Shown here: positions 9,633-17,419 of the stretch, piece by piece
Position numbering within the stretch: position 1 is the stretch's first letter
How the letters are laid out: every line of letters starts with the position of its first letter
Assembly: GCF_014042365.1 (NCBI RefSeq)
Contig: NZ_JACEZS010000001.1
Location: forward strand, 558,001 to 622,000
DNA from: Rugamonas fusca
Lineage (GTDB): Bacteria; Pseudomonadota; Gammaproteobacteria; Burkholderiales; Burkholderiaceae_D
Direction of reading: 5' to 3'
DNA length: 64,000 nucleotides
Position numbers and translations under genes: made by a program
The notes under the pieces: generated by a model
What the model was told of the DNA's origin: nothing
What the model saw: the letters and a program-made list of their open reading frames with translations, nothing else
Database searches by the model: none

Positions 9633-10119
9633 GGCGATATTATACGCTCGCGTGCTAGCACCACCTGACAACGTCACCGATATGCTCAGGTGGCTACTGC
9701 GATTGATGGTGCCAACCAAACAAAAAAGAGGGCTATAGTATTGTGAAGTCAACGATTTCAGAAGGCTACGTGGTGCTGGACCTTCTGTTGTCTTCATGTA
9801 CCGGGGAGACAAAGCGTTGGGACAAAATTATGGTTCTTCACGGATTTCCGGGAAACGCGGCTTTAATCCTCAAAAAGAAGAATTCAGAGTCGCGATAACC
9901 GTATGCCATCCGTTTCAAGCGTGCTTTGGCGCCCAGCCGCAAGGCACGCCAAGCCGCGAGACACTGCCGCCAAGCTTCGCTCGATCACTGCCGACGGTGT
10001 ATGTCACGCGAAAAATTAACTTACATCAATATTTCCAAATACTATATGACTGTATAATTCATCATCACCTGAACGAACGCCGAACTCGGGATAGCGATAC
10101 CGGCCGCTGAAACGACACG
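9633..10119. promoter_or_regulatory. Divergent intergenic region between two DUF2946 genes
   Basis: About 490 bases separate the minus-strand DUF2946 operon from the plus-strand thiocarboxylate cluster, so promoters for both must lie here. A TATAAT at 10053-10058, 62 bases before the DUF2946 start, is the best -10 candidate for the plus-strand operon; a convincing -35 is not visible. The first part holds an ISL3-type end at 9832. I could not find a clear Fur or CueR box by eye. Confidence 0.4.
9832..9882 (+). repeat. Solitary ISL3-type insertion-sequence end
   Basis: Begins GGTTCTTCACGGATTTCCGG and matches the first 51 bases of the small palindromic element at 22326 with only a few changes, in the same orientation. 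GG(T/C)TCTTC starts are typical of ISL3-family inverted repeats. No second end or transposase follows here, so this is a remnant. Together with the copy at 22326 it brackets the whole 10-22 kb cluster. Confidence 0.65.
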
Positions 10120-10518
10120 ATGAAATTGACCACACTGACGCGCCAACTTACCGCCTGGATCGCCTGTCTCGCGATCCTGATGGCCGCGTTGGCGCCGGCC
10201 ATTTCTCAAGCCGTCGCCGCGCAGGAGGTAGCCAACGCCGGCTGGACCGAGGTTTGTTCGTCTACCGGCGCCAGGATGGTCAAGATGGCCCCGGACCAGA
10301 ATCCCGCCTCGACATCGCCAGCCGAACACGGTTTTCACTTCAAGCACTGCGCGTTCTGTTGCACCCATGCCGGTGCGCCCGGTCTGCCGCCCTCCGCCGG
10401 CTTCATCGTTCCCATCTTGAACGACAGGCTAGCCTTACCGTCCCTCTACTACCAATCTCCCCGCCCGCTGTTCATCTGGGCCGCCGCGCACTCGCGCGCG
10501 CCGCCTGCCATTTCCTGA
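10120..10518 (+). CDS. DUF2946 family protein, first gene of the cluster
   Basis: A 132-residue exported protein: a hydrophobic signal (IACLAILMAALAPAISQAVA), then EVCSSTGARMVK, a central HFKHCAFCCTHAG metal-site-like motif, and the terminal IWAAAHSRAPPAIS. All three features are characteristic of DUF2946. It stands at the head of the plus-strand thiocarboxylate operon, 174 bases before the E1-like gene. Family members are repeatedly found beside copper-linked TonB receptors, which is the main reason to suspect copper as the metal here. The actual role, perhaps a periplasmic chaperone, is unproven. Confidence 0.82.
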   Translation: MKLTTLTRQLTAWIACLAILMAALAPAISQAVAAQEVANAGWTEVCSSTGARMVKMAPDQNPASTSPAEHGFHFKHCAFCCTHAGAPGLPPSAGFIVPILNDRLALPSLYYQSPRPLFIWAAAHSRAPPAIS

Positions 10519-10692
10519 TTTTTTCCGCTCTTTTCTGATGCCGGTCGCGCCGCGCAAGCGGTGACCGTGGGCGCCTTCGCCACTGCTTCGCCCGCGCCGG
10601 CCGCATCCGTTTGCCGCCGTCTGTCCCCGACTACGTCCACACGTCGTCGGTGTGCGCACGCGCGCTCGTAAAAAACTCCAGGAGAACAATCG

Positions 10693-11862
10693 ATGAAGCT
10701 GCCCCCCTTGGTGCAACCATTGGCGGAACTGACCGCCGCCGACATCCGCCGCTACAGCCGGCATCTGCTATTGCCCGAGCTCGGCCTCGATGGACAAAAG
10801 CGCCTCAAATACAGCAAGGTGCTGGTCATCGGCGCCGGCGGCCTCGGTTCGCCGGCCTTGCTTTACCTCGCGGCGGCCGGCGTCGGCCTGCTCGGCGTCG
10901 CCGACTTCGACGTGGTCGACGAATCGAATCTGCAGCGCCAGGTGATACACGGCGTATCGGATCTGGGACGGTCGAAAGCGGAAAGCGCGCGTGCCGCGAT
11001 CTGGGAACTCAACCCGCACGTGGACGTCCGGCTGCACACTGAACGGCTCGACGCCAGCAACGCGCTGGCCATCGTGGCCGGCTATGACCTGATCGTGGAC
11101 GGCACGGACAACTTCGCCACGCGCTATCTGGTCAACGATGCCTGTGTGTTGGCCGGCAAGCCCTACGTCTGGGGCTCCATCTTCCGCTTCGAAGGCCAGG
11201 CTTCGGTGTTCTGGGAACAGGCGCCCGATGGTCGCGGGCTCAATTATCGCGACCTGTATCCCGAACCGCCGCCGCCCGAACTGGCGCCGTCCTGCTCCGA
11301 AGGCGGCGTTCTCGGCATCCTGTGCGCGTCGATCGGCGCCATGATGGCGACCGAGGCGATCAAACTGATCACCGGCCTGGGCGAAACCTTGCTGGGACGG
11401 CTGGCGGTCTACGATGCCCTGGACATGAGTTACCGCTTCATGCCGCTGCGGCGCGATCCCAAGCGGACCCGGATCACCGCGCTGGCCGACTACCAGGCTT
11501 TCTGCGGCTTGCGGCGCCCCGGCGGCATGGAAGCCGACGTTCCCGCGATCAGCGCCGTCGAACTCAAGCAATGGCAGGAACGCGGCGACGCCTTCCAGTT
11601 GATCGACGTGCGCGAGGCGACCGAGTGGGACATCGTGCGCATTCCAGGCGCGCGGCACCTGCCGAAAGACATCGTGGTGTCACCCGGCGTCGCCTCGCAA
11701 CTGGACCGGAACACGCCCATCGTCCTGCATTGCAAAGCCGGGGCGCGCTCCCGCGCCGTGCTGCTGGCGTTGCGGGAACAGGGGTTCAACAATCTCCGCA
11801 ATCTGGACGGCGGCATTCTCGCGTGGATCAAGGACGTCGATCCCACGCTGCCGAGCTACTGA
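10693..11862 (+). CDS. MoeZ/MoeB-like E1 sulfurtransferase with C-terminal rhodanese domain
   Basis: A 389-residue ThiF-fold E1 enzyme fused to a rhodanese, the architecture of MoeZ, QbsC and PdtF. These adenylate the C-terminal Gly of a MoaD/ThiS-type carrier and convert it to a thiocarboxylate. The ATP-binding loop GAGGLGS starts at residue 47; the YRDLYPEPPPPELAPSC segment carries Cys201 followed by EGGVLGILCASIGA, very close to mycobacterial MoeZ. The rhodanese domain (about 280-389) has its active-site Cys347 in HCKAGARSRA, which would carry the persulfide. The zinc-binding CxxC pairs of classical MoeB are not seen, as in MoeZ. A clear AGGAG lies before the ATG. The JAMM peptidase and carrier genes follow immediately. 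Confidence 0.93.
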   Translation: MKLPPLVQPLAELTAADIRRYSRHLLLPELGLDGQKRLKYSKVLVIGAGGLGSPALLYLAAAGVGLLGVADFDVVDESNLQRQVIHGVSDLGRSKAESARAAIWELNPHVDVRLHTERLDASNALAIVAGYDLIVDGTDNFATRYLVNDACVLAGKPYVWGSIFRFEGQASVFWEQAPDGRGLNYRDLYPEPPPPELAPSCSEGGVLGILCASIGAMMATEAIKLITGLGETLLGRLAVYDALDMSYRFMPLRRDPKRTRITALADYQAFCGLRRPGGMEADVPAISAVELKQWQERGDAFQLIDVREATEWDIVRIPGARHLPKDIVVSPGVASQLDRNTPIVLHCKAGARSRAVLLALREQGFNNLRNLDGGILAWIKDVDPTLPSY

Positions 11863-11882
11863 ACATCGAGGAGAACCATCCC

Positions 11883-12350
11883 ATGCTGATCATACTTGCA
11901 GACCTCGTCGACGCGATGCTGGTCCAGGCCAGGCGGGACCATCCGCTTGAAACCTGCGGCGTTATCGCCGGCGCAGCGGGCTCTAACCAGCCCATGCGCC
12001 TGATCCCGATGCGCAACGCGGCGCAATCGCCGGAGGCGTTCCGCTTCGATGCGGCCGAACAGTTCCAGGTCTGGAAAGACATGGACGCGCGCGGCGAAGA
12101 ACCGCTCGTGCTCTATCACTCGCATACCGGGTCACCCGCCTATCCCAGCAGGGACGACGTGGCATGCGCCGCCGAACCACACGCGCATTACGTCATCGTC
12201 TCCACAGACGCCGCCTGCGAGCGGCCCGTGCGCAGTTTTCGCATCGTCGACGGCCGCGTGGTCGAAGAGACGATCAAACCGGTCGAACGCTACGCATCGC
12301 CCGCCGCGCAGGCCGTCCCCTCGCACAACCTCATCAAGGAATTGTCATGA
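11883..12350 (+). CDS. JAMM/Mov34 metallopeptidase acting on a sulfur carrier
   Basis: A 155-residue Mec+/QbsD-type isopeptidase. The start at 11883 follows AGGAG and lies 20 bases after the E1 gene. The complete JAMM zinc site is present: Glu23 in ETCGVIAG, His79 and His81 in HSHTGSPAYPS, Ser89 and Asp92. In the qbs system the homologous enzyme trims residues after the GlyGly of the carrier to expose the reactive C-terminus; in mycobacteria Mec+ releases cysteine from CysO. Because the next gene encodes a carrier with a 14-residue tail past GlyGly, tail removal is the likely job. The stop overlaps the start of the carrier gene (ATGA). Confidence 0.92.
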   Translation: MLIILADLVDAMLVQARRDHPLETCGVIAGAAGSNQPMRLIPMRNAAQSPEAFRFDAAEQFQVWKDMDARGEEPLVLYHSHTGSPAYPSRDDVACAAEPHAHYVIVSTDAACERPVRSFRIVDGRVVEETIKPVERYASPAAQAVPSHNLIKELS

Positions 12351-12661
12351 CCATCATCGTCCATATCCCCACGCTGTTACGCCCGCTGACCAACGATCAA
12401 AAGCGGGTCGAGGCCAGCGGCGCCACCATCCGGGACCTCATCGCGCATCTCGAACGCGCCTACCCCGGCATCCGGCAGCGGCTGATGCAGGGCGAACAGC
12501 TGCACCGCTTCGTCAACATCTACGTCAACGATAACGACATCCGCTTCGCCGGCGAACTGGATGCGCCCGTGGGCGAGCACGATACGGTCACGATCCTGCC
12601 GGCGGTCGCCGGCGGCTCGGGCCGCTCGCTGGCACGGGCCGTGGTGGAGCATGTGCGATGA
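12347..12661 (+). CDS. MoaD/ThiS-like sulfur carrier with C-terminal extension after GlyGly
   Basis: A 104-residue beta-grasp sulfur-carrier protein. The core (VHIPTLLRPL, GATIRDLIAHLERAYPG, FVNIYVNDNDIRF, DTVTILPAVAGG) matches the CysO/QbsE branch. GlyGly is at residues 89-90 but is not terminal: 14 residues (SGRSLARAVVEHVR) follow. Only carriers ending in GlyGly can be adenylated by an E1, so the JAMM peptidase encoded upstream should process it first. QbsE has a shorter tail. It overlaps both neighbours by ATGA junctions, indicating tight translational coupling and a fixed ratio with its E1 and protease. Confidence 0.92.
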   Translation: MTIIVHIPTLLRPLTNDQKRVEASGATIRDLIAHLERAYPGIRQRLMQGEQLHRFVNIYVNDNDIRFAGELDAPVGEHDTVTILPAVAGGSGRSLARAVVEHVR

Positions 12662-14550
12662 GCCTTCCGCTGCCCCTCAGCCTCTGCAGCCTCGCCGGTT
12701 TGCCCCAGACTGGCGCCCCCGCCTTCAGCGCCGCCGTGGCCTCGCTGCGCTACCAGGGCCAGGCGCTCGGCATGTCCCTGACGGAGGCCGCGATGCTGCA
12801 GGCCACCGGGCCAACGCTTGCGCTGGCGCTCCATACGCCGGGTGCGCCGCCCATCGCATGCGACATCGGCGGCTGGCCAGATGGCCAGCCCGGCATCGCC
12901 ACCGAATTCACCGTGCAAGCGGCATGTGGACTGATGTCGGTGCACGGGCGCGCCAGCGGGCGGATGCAGCCGCTGGGCGTGAACTACGTCTCCATGCTGA
13001 CGGCCACCCTGGCGCTGCAGGGCATGCTGGCTGCCGCCGTTGGACAGCGGCGCGGCTTGCCGGCCACGCAGGTCTCGACCTCGTTCGCTTCAGCGGCGCT
13101 GCTGGCCGTCGGACAATACATCGCCGGCGCGACCGCGCCGGAAGCGCCGGAAAAAATCCTGCCCGGCGGCGCGTCGACGGCGGATCGCCCGCCATTCGTT
13201 TCCGCCGACGGCGTGACGTTCGAACTGGAGACGCTGGATGCGCAACCATGGCGCGCCTTCTGGTCTGAAATCGGCGTCGAGATGGACAGCGTAGGCAAGG
13301 GTTGGAACGGCTTCCTGCTGCGCTACGCCAAAGCGATCGCCCCGCTGCCGCCGGCATTGAGCGCCGCGCTGGCGCGGCTGCCCTATGCCCAGGTCGCCAC
13401 GATTTGCGCGCGCACCGGGGTATCGATTTGTCCGGTACGTGCGCTGGAAGAACGCTCCCGTGACCCCGACGCGGGTTCCCTGTTGCGGCAAGGACCATGG
13501 GCGTTCACGCGCGAAGACGATGCGGCCCGCTACGCCACCCCGGATAGCGCGCTGAGTCCGTCCACTGGCACGCTGCCCTTATCCGGCTTGACGGTGGTCG
13601 AATCCTGCCGTCGCATCCAGGGGCCGCTGGCGGGACATCTGCTTGCGCTGCTCGGTGCTACCGTCGTCCGTATCGAACCGCCGGGCGGCGATCCCTTGCG
13701 CGGCATGCCGCCAATGGCAGGAGGAGTTTCCGCCCGCTTCGACGCGCTCAACCGGCTCAAGAGCGTGCGCGAAATCGACATCAAGTCGGCGCAGGGCCGC
13801 GCCGAGATCCACGCGCTGGTGCGGCAAGCGGATGTATTCCTGCATAACTGGGCGCCCGGCAAGGCGGCCGAACTGCGGCTCGATGCGATGGATCTGCGCC
13901 GCATCAATCCCGCCCTGGTCTACGCCTACGCCGGCGGCTGGGGTGTGGCAGGCGGCCATAACCTTCCCGGCACCGATTTCATGGTGCAAGCCTATTCCGG
14001 TGTCGCGCACAGGATCGCGCGCGCATCCGGCACGCGCGGCGGCTCGCTGTTTACTGTGTTGGACGTGCTCGGCGGAGCGGTGGCTGCGCAAGGCGTGGCG
14101 GCGGCACTGCTGAGCCGCACCCTGCAAGCGGGCGGCATCCGCATGGAATCGTCACTGCTGGGGGCGGCGACCATGCTGTGCGCCGACGACTTTGACGCGC
14201 TATCCCATCCGAACGACCTGCCGCCGTCCCCCAGCGGCGTGCTGGTGGCTATCTATCCAACGCAACAGGGCTGGCTCGCGATCGATTGCCCCGACGCGCA
14301 AACGGCGGCGGTGCTGGCCCGCGTCGTCGGCTTGGACGCCGCATTGGAACCGGCGCGACTACACGCCCACCTGACGCAGGCGCTGCAAGCGAAAACGGCG
14401 CATCAATGGTTGGCCCTGTTGGAGCCGTGCGGCGTCGCCGCCGCCATCGCGCTGGAAGACCTGTCCGAACTGCATGGCCAGCCCCGGCTGGCGTCCTGTT
14501 TCACGGACGACGCGTATACCCGTATCAATTCTCCCTGGAGGTTTCAATGA
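12658..14550 (+). CDS. Tandem CaiB/BaiF-type CoA-transferase-like protein, thioacid cassette
   Basis: At 630 residues this is about 1.6 times the usual class III CoA-transferase. Residues 300-630 form a recognisable CaiB domain: LSGLTVVESCRRIQGPLAG, LGATVVRIEPPGGDPLRG, ALNRLKSV, VFLHNWAPGKAAELRLD, and the catalytic-type Asp469 in TVLDVLGG. The first half looks like a second, degenerate copy in which the aligned position is Ser112 (NYVSMLTATLALQG). Large CaiB-like proteins belong to the qbs and pdt clusters, and a class III CoA-transferase homologue (PtmU4) works with an acyl-CoA synthetase in thioplatensimycin thioacid formation. I infer that it receives the activated acid and transfers it to the carrier's sulfur. 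Which half is active is not known. Confidence 0.85.
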   Translation: MSLPLPLSLCSLAGLPQTGAPAFSAAVASLRYQGQALGMSLTEAAMLQATGPTLALALHTPGAPPIACDIGGWPDGQPGIATEFTVQAACGLMSVHGRASGRMQPLGVNYVSMLTATLALQGMLAAAVGQRRGLPATQVSTSFASAALLAVGQYIAGATAPEAPEKILPGGASTADRPPFVSADGVTFELETLDAQPWRAFWSEIGVEMDSVGKGWNGFLLRYAKAIAPLPPALSAALARLPYAQVATICARTGVSICPVRALEERSRDPDAGSLLRQGPWAFTREDDAARYATPDSALSPSTGTLPLSGLTVVESCRRIQGPLAGHLLALLGATVVRIEPPGGDPLRGMPPMAGGVSARFDALNRLKSVREIDIKSAQGRAEIHALVRQADVFLHNWAPGKAAELRLDAMDLRRINPALVYAYAGGWGVAGGHNLPGTDFMVQAYSGVAHRIARASGTRGGSLFTVLDVLGGAVAAQGVAAALLSRTLQAGGIRMESSLLGAATMLCADDFDALSHPNDLPPSPSGVLVAIYPTQQGWLAIDCPDAQTAAVLARVVGLDAALEPARLHAHLTQALQAKTAHQWLALLEPCGVAAAIALEDLSELHGQPRLASCFTDDAYTRINSPWRFQ

Positions 14551-16229
14551 ATGACGCCGGCATCATCGACCTGGTCCCCGCCGAACTGCGCCGCGAATGG
14601 GTACGGCGCGGCTGGTGCCCTAACCGCACCGTCTACCAGATGTTCCGTCAACAGGCCGAGCGGCACCCCGACAAGGCCGCCGTGCTCGCGCCTGGCGGCG
14701 GCATCAGCTATGGCGAACTGCTGGAACAGGCGCTGCGGCTGGCCACGAGCCTGAAAGCGCACGGCATCGTAGCCGGCGACGTGGTGGCCTACCAGTTGCC
14801 GAACACCTGGCACTGCTGCGCGATCGATCTGGCCGCCGCCGCGCTGGGCGCCGTGGTAGCGCCGTTTCCGCCGGGGCGCGGACGCCTGGACATCGAGTCG
14901 CTGCTCAAGCGCTGCGACGCCCGCGCCATCGTCGTGTCGCCGGAATACGGCGGCCTCGATATGTGTGCGCTGATCGAATCGCTGCGGCCGGCCGTGCTGT
15001 CGCTGCGGCTGTTGATCGTCGACGGCGGTAGCCGGCCCGGCTGGCATGGCTTCGAACAATTGCTGCAGGCTGAAGCGATGCCGCACGAGGCGTTGCCGTC
15101 CGTCTGCCCGGACGCTCCGGTGCGCTTCCTCGTCTCTTCCGGCACCGAATCCGAGCCCAAGCTGGTCGCCTATTCCCATAACGCCTTGTTGGGTGGACGC
15201 GGCCGCTTCCTGCAACGGCTGCACCCGGATGGGCCGTCGTTCCGGGGACTGTACCTGGTGCCGCTCGGTTCCGCCTTCGGCGCCACGGCCACCTTCGGCG
15301 TCCTGTGCTGGCTCGGTGGTTCGATCGCGCTGTTGCCGAAGTTCGACGTGGCGCAGGCGGTGGCCGCCATCGCCACGTTCAAGCCCACGCATATCCTCGG
15401 CGTGCCGACCATGCTGCAACGGATGGCCGCCGAGCCGTCGCTGGCCGCACTCGACAAGTCCAGCCTGGCCGCGCTGGTGTCTGGCGGCGCGGTGATCGAC
15501 CAGGCCAGCATCCAACGCTGCATGGTCGCATTCGGCTGCGGCTTCATCAGCCTGTATGGCTCGGCCGACGGCGTCAATTGCCACAACACGCTGGACGAGC
15601 ATGCGGACGTGATCTTCAAGAGCGTGGGCCGGCCCAATCCCACCATCTGCGCCATCCGCATCGTCGACGAGGCTGGTCACGAAGTACCGCAGGGCGAGGT
15701 GGGCGAGATCACGGCGCGCGGGCCGATGTCGCCCATGCAGTACGTGAACGCGGCCGATCTCGATCGCCGTTATCGCGATGCCGACGGCTGGGTCAGCACC
15801 GGCGATCTAGGCCTGATCGATGCCGATGGCCGCCTGGTGCTGGCCGGCAGGAAGAAGGACATCATCATACGCGGAGGCGCGAACATCAGCACCGTGCAGA
15901 TCGAAAGCCTGGTCACCGCCTATCCGGATGTGGTGAGCGCCGCCTGCGTGCCGGTGCCGGACACGGATCTGGGCCAGCGCGTCTGCCTGTGCCTGACCAT
16001 GCGCGACGGCGCCGAGCGGCCCGCGCTGGCCGACCTGACCGGCTACCTGCGCGACCAGGGGCTGGAAGTCAACAAGCTGCCCGAATACCTGCGCTACCTG
16101 CGGCGCCTGCCGCTGACGCCGGCCGGCAAGGTGGACAAGAAGCTGCTCGCGGTCGAAGTGGCGTTCCTGGGGCGGGGCGTCTCGGCACCGCCCGCGCATG
16201 CGGCGCGTCCGCAGGAGCTGGTGCATTGA
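14547..16229 (+). CDS. Acyl-AMP ligase (ANL family) activating the acid substrate
   Basis: A 560-residue adenylate-forming enzyme starting at the ATG that overlaps the previous stop (ATGA), after CTGGAGG. Diagnostic motifs are in order: the phosphate loop FLVSSGTESEPK (about 193-204), SLYGSADGVN, STGDLGLIDADGRLVLAGR, and PLTPAGKVDKK with the catalytic C-terminal Lys. It should form an acyl-adenylate from a carboxylic acid and ATP. In the thioquinolobactin and PDTC pathways the ligase in this position activates the aromatic acid for sulfur transfer. The specificity cannot be read by eye. There is no fused carrier or methyltransferase domain, unlike QbsL. Confidence 0.9.
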   Translation: MNDAGIIDLVPAELRREWVRRGWCPNRTVYQMFRQQAERHPDKAAVLAPGGGISYGELLEQALRLATSLKAHGIVAGDVVAYQLPNTWHCCAIDLAAAALGAVVAPFPPGRGRLDIESLLKRCDARAIVVSPEYGGLDMCALIESLRPAVLSLRLLIVDGGSRPGWHGFEQLLQAEAMPHEALPSVCPDAPVRFLVSSGTESEPKLVAYSHNALLGGRGRFLQRLHPDGPSFRGLYLVPLGSAFGATATFGVLCWLGGSIALLPKFDVAQAVAAIATFKPTHILGVPTMLQRMAAEPSLAALDKSSLAALVSGGAVIDQASIQRCMVAFGCGFISLYGSADGVNCHNTLDEHADVIFKSVGRPNPTICAIRIVDEAGHEVPQGEVGEITARGPMSPMQYVNAADLDRRYRDADGWVSTGDLGLIDADGRLVLAGRKKDIIIRGGANISTVQIESLVTAYPDVVSAACVPVPDTDLGQRVCLCLTMRDGAERPALADLTGYLRDQGLEVNKLPEYLRYLRRLPLTPAGKVDKKLLAVEVAFLGRGVSAPPAHAARPQELVH

Positions 16230-17419
16230 ACGCCACCACCGAACCGGCCCGCCTGTCATGGCCGGCCAGCGTCGGCCTACGCCTGGTGCTGACGCTCGCG
16301 ATGACGCTGCCCATGCTGATCCTGTATGCGATCGGCACGCTGGGGCCGTTCCTGGTCCGTGACTTGCGGATCCCGCCGGGCTGGCTGGGGCTGGCGACCA
16401 TGAGCACCTTCGGCCTGGCCGCTCTGATGTCGCCGGGCGCCGGCCCGCTGGTCGAACGGCTCGGCGCGCGGCGCGGCTTACGCATCCTGTTCTTCTCGGT
16501 CGCACTGGCCTATCTGCTGATGATCTTGCTGCCCGGCTTCGGCGGCGTGGTGACGGCCGTCGCCATCTGCGGCCTGGCGCAGGCATTGTCCAATCCAGTC
16601 ACCAACCTGTTGATCGCGCAGCGCGTCGCACCAGAACAGAAAGCCCTGGTGGTCGGGCTCAAGCAGGCCGGGGTTCAGCTGGGCGCCCTGTTCGCCGGCC
16701 TGGCCTTGCCGGGCCTGGCGACCCAATTCGGCTGGCGCACGGCGCTGGGCCTGATCGTGCCGCTCGCGTTCGCGCTCGGTTGCATGGCGCCTCTGGTGGC
16801 GCCGGCGCCTCCGGCGACCGGCGCCAAGCGTGCTGCCTGGAGACGCCCGAACCTGCCCCTGCGGCGCTTGATGGGTGTGCAAGCCGCGGTGGGCATCGCC
16901 CTGTCGGCCTTCGTCACCTTCCTGCCCATGTTCGCCACCAGGCAGGGCATGGGAGCCGCCCAGGCAGGATTGATGGTCGCCATGTTCGGCGCCATGGGTA
17001 TCCTGTCCCGCATCGTGCTGACGCCGCTGGGGGCCAGGTTCAAGGACGAATCTCATCTGCTGCTGGCCTTGCTGATCCTGGCGGCGCTGGCCATCGTCGT
17101 GACGATGACGGCCGATGCCGCCAGTCATTGGAAGTTGTGGCTGGGCGCGATCGGGATGGGCTTGACGGCCGTCGCCACCAACGCGATCGCGATGGGCATG
17201 CTGCTGCGCGATCCAGGTTTCGGGCCAACGGCCACGTCCTCGGCATGGTTGTCGGCGGCGTTCTTCGGCGGCTTCGCGTTCGGCCCGCCGTTGTACGGTG
17301 TGATCGCCGATTCCGCCTACGGCTTTAGCGGCGCGTGGAGCTTCGCGATCGCGGTGCTGCTGGCCGGCTGCCTGATGACAGGCGCGTTGGCGCGCGCGCG
17401 CCGGGAGCAAGCCCAATGA
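16226..17419 (+). CDS. MFS transporter, probable exporter of the cluster product
   Basis: A 397-residue major facilitator protein with about 12 hydrophobic segments. The TTG start at 16226 overlaps the ligase stop and has GCAGGAG upstream; the first ATG would cut into TM1. The loop after TM2 reads GPLVERLGARRGLR, a variant of the MFS A motif. Placement between the biosynthetic genes and the receptor matches the inner-membrane permease of siderophore clusters such as pdtE, and export of the finished compound is the most likely role. Uptake across the inner membrane is the alternative. The gene overlaps the following GH88-like gene by ATGA. Confidence 0.88.
   Translation: MNATTEPARLSWPASVGLRLVLTLAMTLPMLILYAIGTLGPFLVRDLRIPPGWLGLATMSTFGLAALMSPGAGPLVERLGARRGLRILFFSVALAYLLMILLPGFGGVVTAVAICGLAQALSNPVTNLLIAQRVAPEQKALVVGLKQAGVQLGALFAGLALPGLATQFGWRTALGLIVPLAFALGCMAPLVAPAPPATGAKRAAWRRPNLPLRRLMGVQAAVGIALSAFVTFLPMFATRQGMGAAQAGLMVAMFGAMGILSRIVLTPLGARFKDESHLLLALLILAALAIVVTMTADAASHWKLWLGAIGMGLTAVATNAIAMGMLLRDPGFGPTATSSAWLSAAFFGGFAFGPPLYGVIADSAYGFSGAWSFAIAVLLAGCLMTGALARARREQAQ

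Noticed and set aside
10768-11658. A 296-codon minus-strand open frame
   Set aside because: Exactly antisense to the E1-rhodanese gene, which has strong motifs.
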